Shown piece by piece: positions 16,736 to 24,912 of a stretch of DNA of 64,000 nucleotides (within the stretch, counting starts at the first letter, position 1; the number at the start of each line of letters is the position of its first letter). Source of the stretch: Brevibacillus reuszeri (lineage in GTDB: Bacteria; Bacillota; Bacilli; Brevibacillales; Brevibacillaceae); the NCBI RefSeq assembly GCF_001187725.1, contig NZ_LGIQ01000011.1, positions 842,017 to 906,016 on the forward strand, read 5' to 3'. The translations under genes were made by a program, and so were the position numbers. The notes beneath the pieces were generated by a model that worked only from the letters and a program-made list of their open reading frames with translations, was not told the DNA's origin and searched no databases.

Positions 16736-17887
16736 TTATTTATCATGAACCGCACAGCGATTAGGACCTATCTCCATCTCCTGCTGCTCTTCTGGACTCG
16801 GCTTTATTTTACCCATGTTGGTTTGGCGAATTTCTTGGTAGGCATTCGGCTGTGGCGGCAAGTTTTCTGTTACCGCTCTGCGGAAATCTCCCTCATCAGT
16901 GATGTTCAATCCTGGGTTATTCTCAAATAGATCTTGTAAACGGGCAGAAACGACACCGCCTTCGCCCAGTTCTGTTATTTTGCCAAAGTGGGCAGGCAGA
17001 ACAATCAGCTCATTGGAAAGCTCTCTGTAGCGACTGTACAGCGTGTGGCGCAAATCACTGACCCAATCCTCTGCTTTTCCAGCCAAATCGGGACGACCGA
17101 TGGACTCCACGAACAAAATATCCCCAGTCAGGAAGTATTGGTCATCGATAATCAAGGAAGTGCTGCCAATGGTATGGCCCGGTGAGTAGATTGGTTGGAT
17201 CGCAATCTTCGTATTCCCTACCGTAATTTCCTTGCCCTCCTCCAGCTTTTTATAGGCGAAGGTCACCTCTTCTGCGTCTTTGGCAGGGAGCCAGTAGGTT
17301 GCTCCGACTTGGTCCGCCAGCTTTTTCCCGCCAGAAATATGGTCAGCGTGCAGGTGCGTATCGATTGTATGCGTAATTTGAACCTGATGGCTGCTGGCAA
17401 AGTCCGTGTACACGTCCGTCATTCGCAGCGTGTCGATTATAGCCGCTTCCCCATTGGATACCACCATATAGGACAGGCAGCCTTTGCCGATCCGTACAAA
17501 TTGATAGAGCGCCCCACCATCTCGCAAGTCTCCTACCTTCACCGGTTCGAGATGCTCACTCCATGCTTTCATTCCACCAGCGAGATAATACACATCGCTC
17601 CTGCCTGCCTCTACGAGTTGTTCCGCTACGAAAATGGACGAGCCTTCCTTTGCGCAAACAACGAGCACCTTTTTTCCTTCCGGGATGTGTGTGAGTGCAG
17701 GCTCCACCCCGTCAATCAAGTCAAAATAAGGAATGTTGATGCTTTCGATCCCTTTCCCTTCGATTTTCCAATCGTGATAATCGCTTTGATTGCGCACGTC
17801 GAGGATAAACAGCTTCTCGTGCTGAAAGATGATTTGTGTCAGGTCATGCGGTGTCATTGGCTGCAAGGCTGTTTGTTGTTGTGTCAT
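16736..17887 (-). CDS. Rhodanese - metallo-beta-lactamase fusion, persulfide dioxygenase-like (CstB-related)
   Basis: 383 residues. An N-terminal rhodanese domain (about 10-115, Cys78 in VVCAKEGS) is followed by an MBL-fold domain with THLHADH (H178, H180, D182, H183), SPGHTIGS, LTGDILF and PAHFG, i.e. the Fe ligands of ETHE1-type persulfide dioxygenases. It would oxidise low-molecular-weight persulfides to sulfite, with the rhodanese moving sulfane sulfur. S. aureus CstB has the dioxygenase first and rhodanese last; here the order is reversed. ATG at 17887 behind GGTGGGGG. Last gene of the operon. Confidence 0.85.
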   Translation of the reverse strand: MTQQQTALQPMTPHDLTQIIFQHEKLFILDVRNQSDYHDWKIEGKGIESINIPYFDLIDGVEPALTHIPEGKKVLVVCAKEGSSIFVAEQLVEAGRSDVYYLAGGMKAWSEHLEPVKVGDLRDGGALYQFVRIGKGCLSYMVVSNGEAAIIDTLRMTDVYTDFASSHQVQITHTIDTHLHADHISGGKKLADQVGATYWLPAKDAEEVTFAYKKLEEGKEITVGNTKIAIQPIYSPGHTIGSTSLIIDDQYFLTGDILFVESIGRPDLAGKAEDWVSDLRHTLYSRYRELSNELIVLPAHFGKITELGEGGVVSARLQDLFENNPGLNITDEGDFRRAVTENLPPQPNAYQEIRQTNMGKIKPSPEEQQEMEIGPNRCAVHDK

Positions 17888-17924
17888 GCTTTCCCCCACC
17901 TTTTCTATTTGTGTATATGGCGTC

Positions 17925-18494
17925 CTAGTTCGAGTCGGTTGGTCCTGTCCACCCATTCATTCCGTCACTCACGTTTTTCACGTGAGCAAAGCCTTTTCCG
18001 GCCAGCAGCTGGCAAGCCAGATCACTGCGATTACCAGAGCGACAAATGACGTAAATTTCTTCGGCTTGATTCAACTCGTGCAGATGCCCTTCCAATACCC
18101 CCATAGGTATTGATTTGGACCCAGGAATTCGCTGAAACGCGTACTCGGCTGGTTCGCGCACATCCACAACCGTGATCGATTCGTTCAGCTTTTGGGCAAG
18201 CTCTGCTGCTGTAATCGTGTATGGGTGCTTGGTCTCTTCCTTCGCTTCAGCGGGATTGGCTTTGCGCAAATAATGTTTCAGAACGTCTCCTTCGTGAATG
18301 GTGCCCAAATATTGATGCCCTGTATTTTTTGCCCAGCCCTGCATATCTGCCAAGGAGCCTTTGTCTGTTGCCTGAACCTCGATGACTTGTCCGGGCTGCA
18401 GCTCATCCATCGCTTTCTTCGTTCTCACGATTGGCATCGGACAAGCAAGTCCTTTGCAATCCACTGTTTTATCGGTAGTAATCGCTGCACTCAT
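17925..18494 (-). CDS. TusA-rhodanese fusion sulfurtransferase (CstA-like)
   Basis: 189 residues. An N-terminal TusA domain (about 8-78) has C13 and the CPMP cysteine C18 and accepts persulfide. A C-terminal rhodanese domain (about 92-187) has the active loop CRSGNRS with C151. CstA of S. aureus joins the same modules and relays sulfane sulfur during sulfide stress. It lies 16 bp downstream of a single-domain rhodanese gene and upstream of the persulfide dioxygenase gene, all under the CstR-like promoter. Confidence 0.87.
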   Translation of the reverse strand: MSAAITTDKTVDCKGLACPMPIVRTKKAMDELQPGQVIEVQATDKGSLADMQGWAKNTGHQYLGTIHEGDVLKHYLRKANPAEAKEETKHPYTITAAELAQKLNESITVVDVREPAEYAFQRIPGSKSIPMGVLEGHLHELNQAEEIYVICRSGNRSDLACQLLAGKGFAHVKNVSDGMNGWTGPTDSN

Positions 18495-18510
18495 GTGTAT
18501 CCCTCCGGCT

Positions 18511-18828
18511 CTATTCTTTTATTTGGATTCCTTGCCAGTTCAGCATGCCGCCCGCCATATTCGCTACTTTCTTAAATCCTTGGCTGACTGCTAACTCACA
18601 AGCCTGTGCACTTCTGGCACCACTTCTGCAAATGAAGATCACTTCTTTTTCAGGGTCAAGCTCATGAAGTCTGACTGGCAATACAGGAAGGGGAATCAGG
18701 ACTGCTTCCTCCATACGTCCAGCGCTGAACTCATCCGGATTTCTGACATCGATGAATTGAGCCTCCCGCTTTTCCTGCACCATTTTTTCAACCTCTTGCG
18801 GTGTGATGTCTTGCCATGCTTTGCTCAT
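18511..18828 (-). CDS. Single-domain rhodanese
   Basis: 105-residue cytosolic rhodanese with catalytic C67 in ICRSGARS. First gene of the sulfide operon, starting about 50 bp downstream of the operator. It would transfer sulfane sulfur between thiols such as TusA and bacillithiol. No signal peptide. Confidence 0.88.
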   Translation of the reverse strand: MSKAWQDITPQEVEKMVQEKREAQFIDVRNPDEFSAGRMEEAVLIPLPVLPVRLHELDPEKEVIFICRSGARSAQACELAVSQGFKKVANMAGGMLNWQGIQIKE

Positions 18829-18880
18829 GTGAAATGCCTCCCTATATGGAAAGATGAATGTTTTGATATTCGTTATACAT

Positions 18881-18926
18881 ATACCCCTATGGGTATTATA
18901 ATATGAGTTTGCGTTTCCGTTGTCAA
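18881..18926 (-). promoter_or_regulatory. SigA promoter with CsoR/CstR-like operator
   Basis: On the - strand, TTGACA (18926-18921) is followed after exactly 17 bp by TATTAT (18903-18898). Immediately downstream is the perfect palindrome ATACCCCTATGGGTAT (18881-18896). This is the pattern recognised by CsoR-family repressors, and CstR uses it to turn on sulfide-detoxification genes. The regulator gene itself is not in this window. Confidence 0.8.
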
Positions 18927-18985
18927 TACCCTTGATCTAGCAAAATGAGGCTGCACCCTTGTTTATGTCTCGTCTCGTCGGACAA

Positions 18986-19012
18986 CAAAAAATCCCCGTC
19001 ATGATGACGAGG
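18986..19012 (-). terminator. Terminator of lgt
   Basis: Read leftward, CCTCGTCA pairs with TGACGGGG (one G-U) and is followed by ATTTTTTG. It lies 30 bp after the lgt stop. Confidence 0.7.
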
Positions 19013-19042
19013 AGTTGATTTGCTTGCTCTTTCCTTGAATAG

Positions 19043-19849
19043 CTATGATGCCATGCCGCCTTGCTCTTGTGCCTTTTGTCTCCTGTGCAAATAGAAGCCA
19101 ATGCCCACGGAAAGTACAATAATCACCATGGATGTCCACTGCGCAGTAGTCCAATTGAACAAGAAGCGATGCGAATCTCCGCGCAGCATTTCCAAAAAGA
19201 ATCGCGCGAGGTTGTAAAGTATATTGTAGGCCAGGAACAAATAGCCTCTCGTTAAACGTTTTTGCATGAGAAGGAGAAGAATCGCAAAAATGATGATATC
19301 GATTTGTCCCTCCCACACTTCGGCAGGATAGAGCGGCTGATCGCCAAATGTTGCTCTGGCATTCGTTCCTTCTGGATAGAGAATGCCCCAATTGCCGCCT
19401 GTCGGATCGCCAAAAGCATCTCCATTCATCAGATTGGCATCACGCCCGATGCTTTGTCCGAGAATCAGGCCCGGCGCACACAGATCTGCCAGCTCCCAAA
19501 ACGAAATCTTATGCTTCCGCACATACCAGATTCCGACCAGAATGGCGCCAACGACACCACCTTGAATCGACAGTCCGCCATGCCACACCGCAATGATTTC
19601 CCCAGGATTCTTGGAGTAATAATCCCAGTCAAAGAAAAAGACTGTCCAGAATCGGGACCCAATGATGGCCCCAATGATCATCGGGACAGATAAATTCAAG
19701 AGATGCTCTGCCAGATGCTCTTTTTTCTGAAGCTTGGCTAAAGTAACCGTCACCCCAATTCCTAAAACAATAGCAAGAACGAATATCAAACTATAGGAAC
19801 GAATCGGAAAGGAACCTATGTACCCCAGGTATTGGTGCAAGAAAATCAC
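19043..19849 (-). CDS. lgt: Prolipoprotein diacylglyceryl transferase
   Basis: 268-residue membrane enzyme that attaches diacylglycerol to the lipobox cysteine of prolipoproteins. The Lgt signature is clear: HGGLSIQGG, then SIGRDANLMNGDAFGDPT around the catalytic Arg, and EMLRGDSHRF near the C-terminus. About seven predicted helices; the C-terminus is basic and cytosolic. Single gene with its own terminator. Several lipoproteins of this window are its substrates. Confidence 0.92.
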   Translation of the reverse strand: MIFLHQYLGYIGSFPIRSYSLIFVLAIVLGIGVTVTLAKLQKKEHLAEHLLNLSVPMIIGAIIGSRFWTVFFFDWDYYSKNPGEIIAVWHGGLSIQGGVVGAILVGIWYVRKHKISFWELADLCAPGLILGQSIGRDANLMNGDAFGDPTGGNWGILYPEGTNARATFGDQPLYPAEVWEGQIDIIIFAILLLLMQKRLTRGYLFLAYNILYNLARFFLEMLRGDSHRFLFNWTTAQWTSMVIIVLSVGIGFYLHRRQKAQEQGGMAS

Positions 19850-19877
19850 ATCCTTATCTAGGTCATTATTATTCCGT

Positions 19878-20043
19878 GTTTAAAAAGTCGGCTTTTCAGC
19901 ACCGAGAAAATGGTGAGAACCGTACGAAGGAGGAACGGAATGTAGGCAATCTACATGAGCACCGGACTTCGAAGGTGAACGCCATTTTCGATGTCGGATT
20001 AGCTTTCAGGACTCCTGCGTGATCAAAAGACGACTTTTTAAAC
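19878..20043. repeat. 166-bp element with terminal inverted repeats and nested stems
   Basis: The ends are a perfect 13-bp inverted repeat: GTTTAAAAAGTCG (19878-19890) and CGACTTTTTAAAC (20031-20043), extended by a mismatched CTTTT/AAAAG. Inside are further pairings: GAAAATGG (19906-19913) with CCATTTTC (19982-19989), CCGT/ACGG, TGTAG/CTACA (19941-19945 with 19951-19955) and the palindrome CTTCGAAG. There is no ORF. The architecture fits a MITE or a dispersed structured-RNA repeat. It fills most of the 300-bp gap between lgt and the next gene. Confidence 0.6.
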
Positions 20044-20104
20044 AACCTCTATTATTGGGATAACGGTTATACTATCAGAAAAAAAGGTTGTTGTCTGTAC
20101 AAAA

Positions 20105-20135
20105 GAGGAGACAACCGTGTAAAAGTTGTCTCCCC
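20105..20135 (-). terminator. Terminator hairpin
   Basis: GGAGACAAC (20107-20115) pairs with GTTGTCTCC (20125-20133). On the - strand it is followed by TCTTTT and ends the small-gene pair at 20150-20726. Confidence 0.65.
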
Positions 20136-20149
20136 ATTGTTTCTTTTCC

Positions 20150-20479
20150 TCAGGTTTCTTTGAAGAACGTCCCGTCCAGAATCCCCATGGATTGAATATG
20201 ATTTTTCGTCTCATCCGTCCCACATTGATGCAGAGCCGCATAAATCTGCTGCAAGCATTGGTCGTACTCATCGTTTTCTGCGTCAAAGTGATACGGGAGT
20301 GCTACGACATGCCCTCGCAAATATGTATTAAATTCATACGCGGTCCGATCCTCAAACAAGCTTCGGATGTAGGCTACTTCCTCTTCTGTGGCCTCAATTT
20401 CAAACTCGTATGCAGAATCACCTTGGTTTTCCATGATTGTTCCAGCCTGAACTGAGACATAGTATCGTCTTTTCTCCAT
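20150..20479 (-). CDS. Conserved hypothetical protein, 109 aa
   Basis: Soluble acidic protein beginning MEKRRYYVSVQAG with an EATEEEVAYIRSLF helix and a central RGHVVALPYHFDAENDEYDQ. The strong AAGGAGG and the 16-bp spacing to the upstream membrane microprotein show a real two-gene operon. No catalytic motif could be named; similar proteins in Bacilli are labelled only as hypothetical. Confidence 0.65.
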   Translation of the reverse strand: MEKRRYYVSVQAGTIMENQGDSAYEFEIEATEEEVAYIRSLFEDRTAYEFNTYLRGHVVALPYHFDAENDEYDQCLQQIYAALHQCGTDETKNHIQSMGILDGTFFKET

Positions 20480-20495
20480 GGTCTACGCCTCCTTT

Positions 20496-20726
20496 TTACC
20501 TATAAACAACGACGCCAATGAGTAAGACTGCCAGCAAGACAGCAAAGGCTCCTACGTAAAAAAGCATCCCGACATTGCCGAGCACTTTATTTTTCACAGT
20601 TGTTTGGCTCACATTGTGGTCTAATTCCTTTGATTCTTGTCTTTTCATAAAATGAATGCTTAATAACAGACCCGCAATAAAAATAAGAGCAAAGATCGCA
20701 TAATAAATGCCAGGAAACGGAACCAT
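20496..20726 (-). CDS. Small membrane protein, 76 aa
   Basis: Two hydrophobic helices (about 8-26 and 51-74) separated by a charged loop with ESKELDHNVSQ. Good ribosome site GAGGGAAG before the ATG at 20726. First gene of a two-gene operon with the 109-residue protein. Function unknown. Confidence 0.6.
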   Translation of the reverse strand: MVPFPGIYYAIFALIFIAGLLLSIHFMKRQESKELDHNVSQTTVKNKVLGNVGMLFYVGAFAVLLAVLLIGVVVYR

Positions 20727-20792
20727 GCTCTTCCCTCACTTTCGCGTGATAGTTGGTTATAGTTTGCGGCAAGCGATTGTTTTTATTCACAG

Positions 20793-20819
20793 AAAAAGCA
20801 CCGTGAATAACGGTGCTCC
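20793..20819 (-). terminator. Terminator of the alcohol dehydrogenase gene
   Basis: AGCACCG (20798-20804) pairs with CGGTGCT (20811-20817). Read leftward it is followed by TTTTTC. Confidence 0.75.
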
Positions 20820-20858
20820 AGAGACATCCTCTATTTGCTTGCAAAGCGTACCTTTTGT

Positions 20859-22019
20859 CTATGCCCGATAGGCCTCTTCCAAAATGCGCAAATAATCTTC
20901 TGCGGAAATCGTCCGCACATTGCTTGGCGTAGAGCCGTTTTTCATGGACAGCTCCACGATACGCGGAAAATCCTCTTCTTTCACACCTGGCAAGTCACTG
21001 AGCTTGGGAATTTGCAGTCCTGCTGTCCATTCAGCGATACCTGCAATCAGCTTGTCCACCGCTTGCTCGTTTGTATCGGCGTCCACAGCAAAACCCATGT
21101 ACCGGGCGAGATCGGCGTGCATCGTTACATTTTCCTTGGCATTGAAGCGGAGTACGTGTGGCAAAAAGACGGAGTTCGCAATACCATGTGGGGTATCGTA
21201 CATGCCCCCCAATGCTTCCGCCAAGCAATGAACAGCCGCTACATCCGCAGAGCCAAAGCAAAGCCCCGCAAGCAAGCTCCCTTCCAGCATTGCGTGGCGC
21301 GCCGCTTCATTTTGACCATCTGCATAAGCGAGCGGAAGTGCAGAAACAATCGTCTTCATCGCCTTTGCACCAAGTGCCTGTGAGATCGGATTCGTCACCT
21401 TGCAGGTGTAACCCTCGATGGCGTGTACGAGCGCGTCCACTCCTGTAGCAGCTGTGACCGAAGCAGGCACACTGTAGGTCAGAGCAGGATCGAGAACAGC
21501 CAGAGTCGGTCGCAGAGCAGCATGCTTGAGCGTCATTTTGCGATGGGTTGTTGATTCCGTAATGACCGATGAACGGGTCACCTCAGATCCAGTCCCAGCA
21601 GTAGTCGGTACACAAATGATAGGCGCGATGTTTTCGTAGGCAAGCCGTCCATCTGCGTAATCAGCGGGAGTACCGCCATTCGGTCCGCAAAGGGCAATGG
21701 CTTTGCCCGTATCCATCGCACTACCTCCACCGATTGCTACGACCATATCAGCGGAAGCATCACGGAATCGGGTTGCCCCTTCCAGGCATTCCGTATCTCT
21801 CGGGTTTTGACTCAGCTGGTCAAACAAGGATACTCGGTAGCCCGCACCCTCAAGCGCAGCCTGTATCGGAGCGACCAGTCCCGCCCGAATCACACCCGGA
21901 TCACTTACCAGCAAAATGGAGGAGCCTCCTCCTAGCGATTGGAGCAGCGCAGGCAATTCCTTTGATTTCCCCACGCCCATTTCGATTCGTGTCGAACAAA
22001 AATAGCTATATGCTTTCAT
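20859..22019 (-). CDS. Iron-containing (group III) alcohol dehydrogenase
   Basis: 386-residue NAD(P)-dependent dehydrogenase. N-terminal GGGSAMDTGKA binds the nucleotide. The metal ligands sit in GVDALVHAIEGY (Asp and His), AAVHCLAEALGG and DTPHGIANS. ATG at 22019 behind GGGGGAGGCG. Monocistronic with its own terminator. Family members act on short alcohols, lactaldehyde, methanol or butanol; the substrate is not predictable. A short dyad TGCGA-taaaat-TCGCA lies 65 bp upstream. Confidence 0.88.
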   Translation of the reverse strand: MKAYSYFCSTRIEMGVGKSKELPALLQSLGGGSSILLVSDPGVIRAGLVAPIQAALEGAGYRVSLFDQLSQNPRDTECLEGATRFRDASADMVVAIGGGSAMDTGKAIALCGPNGGTPADYADGRLAYENIAPIICVPTTAGTGSEVTRSSVITESTTHRKMTLKHAALRPTLAVLDPALTYSVPASVTAATGVDALVHAIEGYTCKVTNPISQALGAKAMKTIVSALPLAYADGQNEAARHAMLEGSLLAGLCFGSADVAAVHCLAEALGGMYDTPHGIANSVFLPHVLRFNAKENVTMHADLARYMGFAVDADTNEQAVDKLIAGIAEWTAGLQIPKLSDLPGVKEEDFPRIVELSMKNGSTPSNVRTISAEDYLRILEEAYRA

Positions 22020-22173
22020 AAATACGCCTCCCCCTGTTCTCTTTTCATCATACAAGTGCAGAGGAAGGCATGCCAGCATGATTGCGATAAAATTCGCACA
22101 ATGGGACAGCCCTTATCTGAAGCAATTATGTGCGCGATGAGGATTTTCGCACTGAACGCTTCGGGGGCGTCAA

Positions 22174-23319
22174 TTAGAGCTGCACTTCTCCGGTCATTCC
22201 TGAGCGAAAATGACCTTTTGCATTGTCGAGTAAAATTTTCACCGTAAATGTATTCGTGCCTGCATCTGCTTTGGGGCTTATTCGCGCTACTTTCCCCTGC
22301 AGCTTGTCATGGGTCGCTTCTACGGATACATCGACTTGCTTATCCACGGTAAACCGGGCGATATCTGCCTCCAATACACCGATTACTACATACATTTGAT
22401 CTGTATTCACCACAGTCATCGCAGGCAGGCTCGCGTTTACCATTTCACCTGCATGAATATTATTGGCGCTTACGTAGCCTTTAAGCGGACAGATGACCGC
22501 TGCGTTTTTCAATTGGTACTCCGCATTGCTTACGGCTGCCTCTGCCTTTTGTACATTAGCTTCGAACTGTGCGAGCTGTTCTGGTGTAAAACCGTTTTTG
22601 GCTTTGTCATACAACGACTTCATCTGTTCAACATTGGCCTCTAGTGCCTGCAGAGCCGGATCGGTTACACCTGCTTTTGCCAAAGTCAGCTCTTCGGCGC
22701 TTCGTTTATACTGCGCTTCTGCCTGCGCTACGACTGCTTGTGCATCCTCCAATGCTTGCTCGGAGACTGCTCCCTGGGAAAAGAGTGTTTGGGTCCGTTC
22801 CTTTTTTGCTGTAGACAGCTCATACGCTGTTTTTGCCGATTGCAAGGCAGCCTGCAGCTGTACAAGCTCTTCTGGTCGCTTGCCGTTTTTTACATCCTTA
22901 TACTTGTTTATCGCCTGCTGCCAGCCAGCCTCTGCGTATTTAATCTCTTCTGGGCGAGTTCCTTTTTTAGCTTCCTCCCACTTGGCCTTTGCTTGCGCCA
23001 AATCAGCCTTTGCCATTTGCAGACTGGATTCCAGCTCTGTTTTCTCCAGGTCAAACAACACTGCGTTTCCTTCTACCCGATCACCGATATCGTAGTGTAC
23101 CGAAGCGACCCTTCCTGCCGCTTTGGCATAAATCGTGACCTCTTCAATCCCGACCATTTTCCCTGCGAACACGTGGGTAGTCTTCTCACTCGTTGCCGAC
23201 GAGCTTCCTTGGGCCGATGCCATTGGCAATTCTACTGGCTGAGCACTCCCGCAGCCTGACAAGAGCAACGCGGCAATGCCCACGCCCACGATGATTTTCA
23301 TGCGATGTGTTTTCATCAT
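22174..23319 (-). CDS. Efflux membrane-fusion lipoprotein (HlyD/AcrA family)
   Basis: 381 residues. The signal peptide ends in lipobox LLSGC (C23 or so), so the protein is lipid-anchored outside. It then has a half-lipoyl domain (VHYDIGDRVEG), a long alpha-helical hairpin with internal near-repeats (KKGTRPEEIKYAEAGWQQA and NGKRPEELVQLQAALQSA), the second half-lipoyl and a beta-barrel. The third gene of an operon after emrA-like and emrB-like genes, so the MFS pump appears to have two different adaptors. It may instead partner a MacB-type pump lying elsewhere. Confidence 0.82.
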   Translation of the reverse strand: MMKTHRMKIIVGVGIAALLLSGCGSAQPVELPMASAQGSSSATSEKTTHVFAGKMVGIEEVTIYAKAAGRVASVHYDIGDRVEGNAVLFDLEKTELESSLQMAKADLAQAKAKWEEAKKGTRPEEIKYAEAGWQQAINKYKDVKNGKRPEELVQLQAALQSAKTAYELSTAKKERTQTLFSQGAVSEQALEDAQAVVAQAEAQYKRSAEELTLAKAGVTDPALQALEANVEQMKSLYDKAKNGFTPEQLAQFEANVQKAEAAVSNAEYQLKNAAVICPLKGYVSANNIHAGEMVNASLPAMTVVNTDQMYVVIGVLEADIARFTVDKQVDVSVEATHDKLQGKVARISPKADAGTNTFTVKILLDNAKGHFRSGMTGEVQL

Positions 23320-23340
23320 GCTATCCCCTTCCTTTTTCCA

Positions 23341-24900
23341 TCAATCCAGCATCACTGGCTGAGAGGCTTCTTCGGTAGTTTGTTGCAGTGCTTTGTTTTC
23401 TTTCACCACAAGCATCACGATGAGGGCTGCAACCAGCACCAGCTCTGCGACAAGCAAGCTATCCTGCAAAGCCGAAACCGCAGCATATTTTTTTACGAGC
23501 TGACTCCCTAGTTGCAGAGCTGACTCGTATGCTTCCTGTAGGGAAAGTCCTTTCGCCATATACATCTGCTGCCATTGTCCGAGCGTATCGATTACGGTTG
23601 GCTGCGTCGCCGTCATCTGTTCTCTCATTTGTGCTGCATGCTCTACACCACGCCTGGAGAATAAGCTGATTAACCCGGCAATCCCCATCGAGGTAGCGAC
23701 TTGACGAGATATGTTGGTAATGACCGAAGCCGCAGGTACACGCGCTGGATCATTGGTTGCCAGAAGCGGGATTTGCATCGAGGTCATGAGACACAGACCC
23801 AGGCCAAAGCCGCGAAGCGCCAGCAGCCAATGAAGCGTGCTCAAGTCTGTATTCAGATCAATGTGGGAGAGAAAAAAGCCGGGTACAATGCAGCACAACA
23901 GACCTGCAACAATTAGAGGCTTCAATCCGATTCTCGAAGCAAACATTCCGCAGATGGGTGTCACGATCCCCGAAGTAATCGCTTGTGGAAGCATCATCAA
24001 GCCCGTATCCATAGCCGTGTGTCCCAGCATGTTTTCCGAGTAGATCGGCAGCAAGTAAATCACCCCGAAGTTGCCCACCATAATCAGGCTGTTCACCAAA
24101 AGCCCCAATGTAAAATCCCTATTTGCGAACAGGCGGACATCGACCAGTGGATGCTCAGTGTCCAGCTCGCGAGTGATAAACAAATAACCGCTAATCAAAG
24201 AGAGAAGCAAAAGCGATACGATTGGAAACGAGTCCCAGCCCTTTTCTTCTCCTTTGGTGACCGCAAGCAGCAGTGACACTAGCGCTGTCGTTGACCAAAT
24301 AAACCCGGCAAGGTCAAACGGATGCTCTTTTTTCGTTTCTCCCTCCTGTAAAAAGCGCCAAACGAGCAGCATAGCCAAGAGCCCGAACGGAATATTCACC
24401 GTAAAAATAAAGCGCCAATCCAGATGCTGCACAAAATAACCGCTCAAGGTTGGGCCGACAGCCGGCGCGACAAAAACCGATATCCCGAAAACACCCATAG
24501 CTGGCCCCATTTTTTCACGTGGCACGACATACTGAATCATCGATTGACCAATTGTCATCATCAAGCCGCCACCTGCCGCTTGAATAATCCGGGCAACAAT
24601 CATACTGCCATTGCTCCAGGCCAGCCCGCATAGCAGGGAGCCTGCGGTAAAGAGAAACAGACTGGCGAGATAGCTTTTTTTCACGCCAAACCGAATTCCC
24701 AAATAGCCAGCTAATGGAATGACTGCTGCCATCGTTAACGTGTAGCTGGTGACGACCCATTGGATTTCTTCCGTGGAAGCCCCAAAGACGTTCATCATTT
24801 CCGGAATTGCGACATTGACGATACTTGTATCAAGCACAGCCATAAAGGTCCCCAGTACGATCGCAAATACCCCGGGCCAAAAGTTTTTTTGCGGATTCAT
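23341..24900 (-). CDS. DHA2-family MFS multidrug transporter (EmrB/QacA type)
   Basis: 519 residues with about 14 predicted helices. Family motifs: LDTSIVNVAIP in helix 1, the proton-relay area GYLGIRFGVKKSY after helix 2, and motif C GISVFVAPAVGPTLSG in helix 5. It exports lipophilic drugs by proton antiport. Starts 12 bp after the EmrA-like gene, so both are cotranscribed and likely form one complex. Confidence 0.9.
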   Translation of the reverse strand: MNPQKNFWPGVFAIVLGTFMAVLDTSIVNVAIPEMMNVFGASTEEIQWVVTSYTLTMAAVIPLAGYLGIRFGVKKSYLASLFLFTAGSLLCGLAWSNGSMIVARIIQAAGGGLMMTIGQSMIQYVVPREKMGPAMGVFGISVFVAPAVGPTLSGYFVQHLDWRFIFTVNIPFGLLAMLLVWRFLQEGETKKEHPFDLAGFIWSTTALVSLLLAVTKGEEKGWDSFPIVSLLLLSLISGYLFITRELDTEHPLVDVRLFANRDFTLGLLVNSLIMVGNFGVIYLLPIYSENMLGHTAMDTGLMMLPQAITSGIVTPICGMFASRIGLKPLIVAGLLCCIVPGFFLSHIDLNTDLSTLHWLLALRGFGLGLCLMTSMQIPLLATNDPARVPAASVITNISRQVATSMGIAGLISLFSRRGVEHAAQMREQMTATQPTVIDTLGQWQQMYMAKGLSLQEAYESALQLGSQLVKKYAAVSALQDSLLVAELVLVAALIVMLVVKENKALQQTTEEASQPVMLD

Positions 24901-24912
24901 TCATCCTCACCC

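Noticed and set aside
17195..18049. 284-codon + strand ORF
   Set aside because: Lies fully opposite the rhodanese-MBL and TusA-rhodanese genes, which have complete active-site motifs and ribosome sites.
22493..23095. 200-codon + strand ORF in the efflux region
   Set aside because: Antisense to the coiled coil of the adaptor lipoprotein; Cys/Ser-rich shadow of Ala/Glu/Lys codons.
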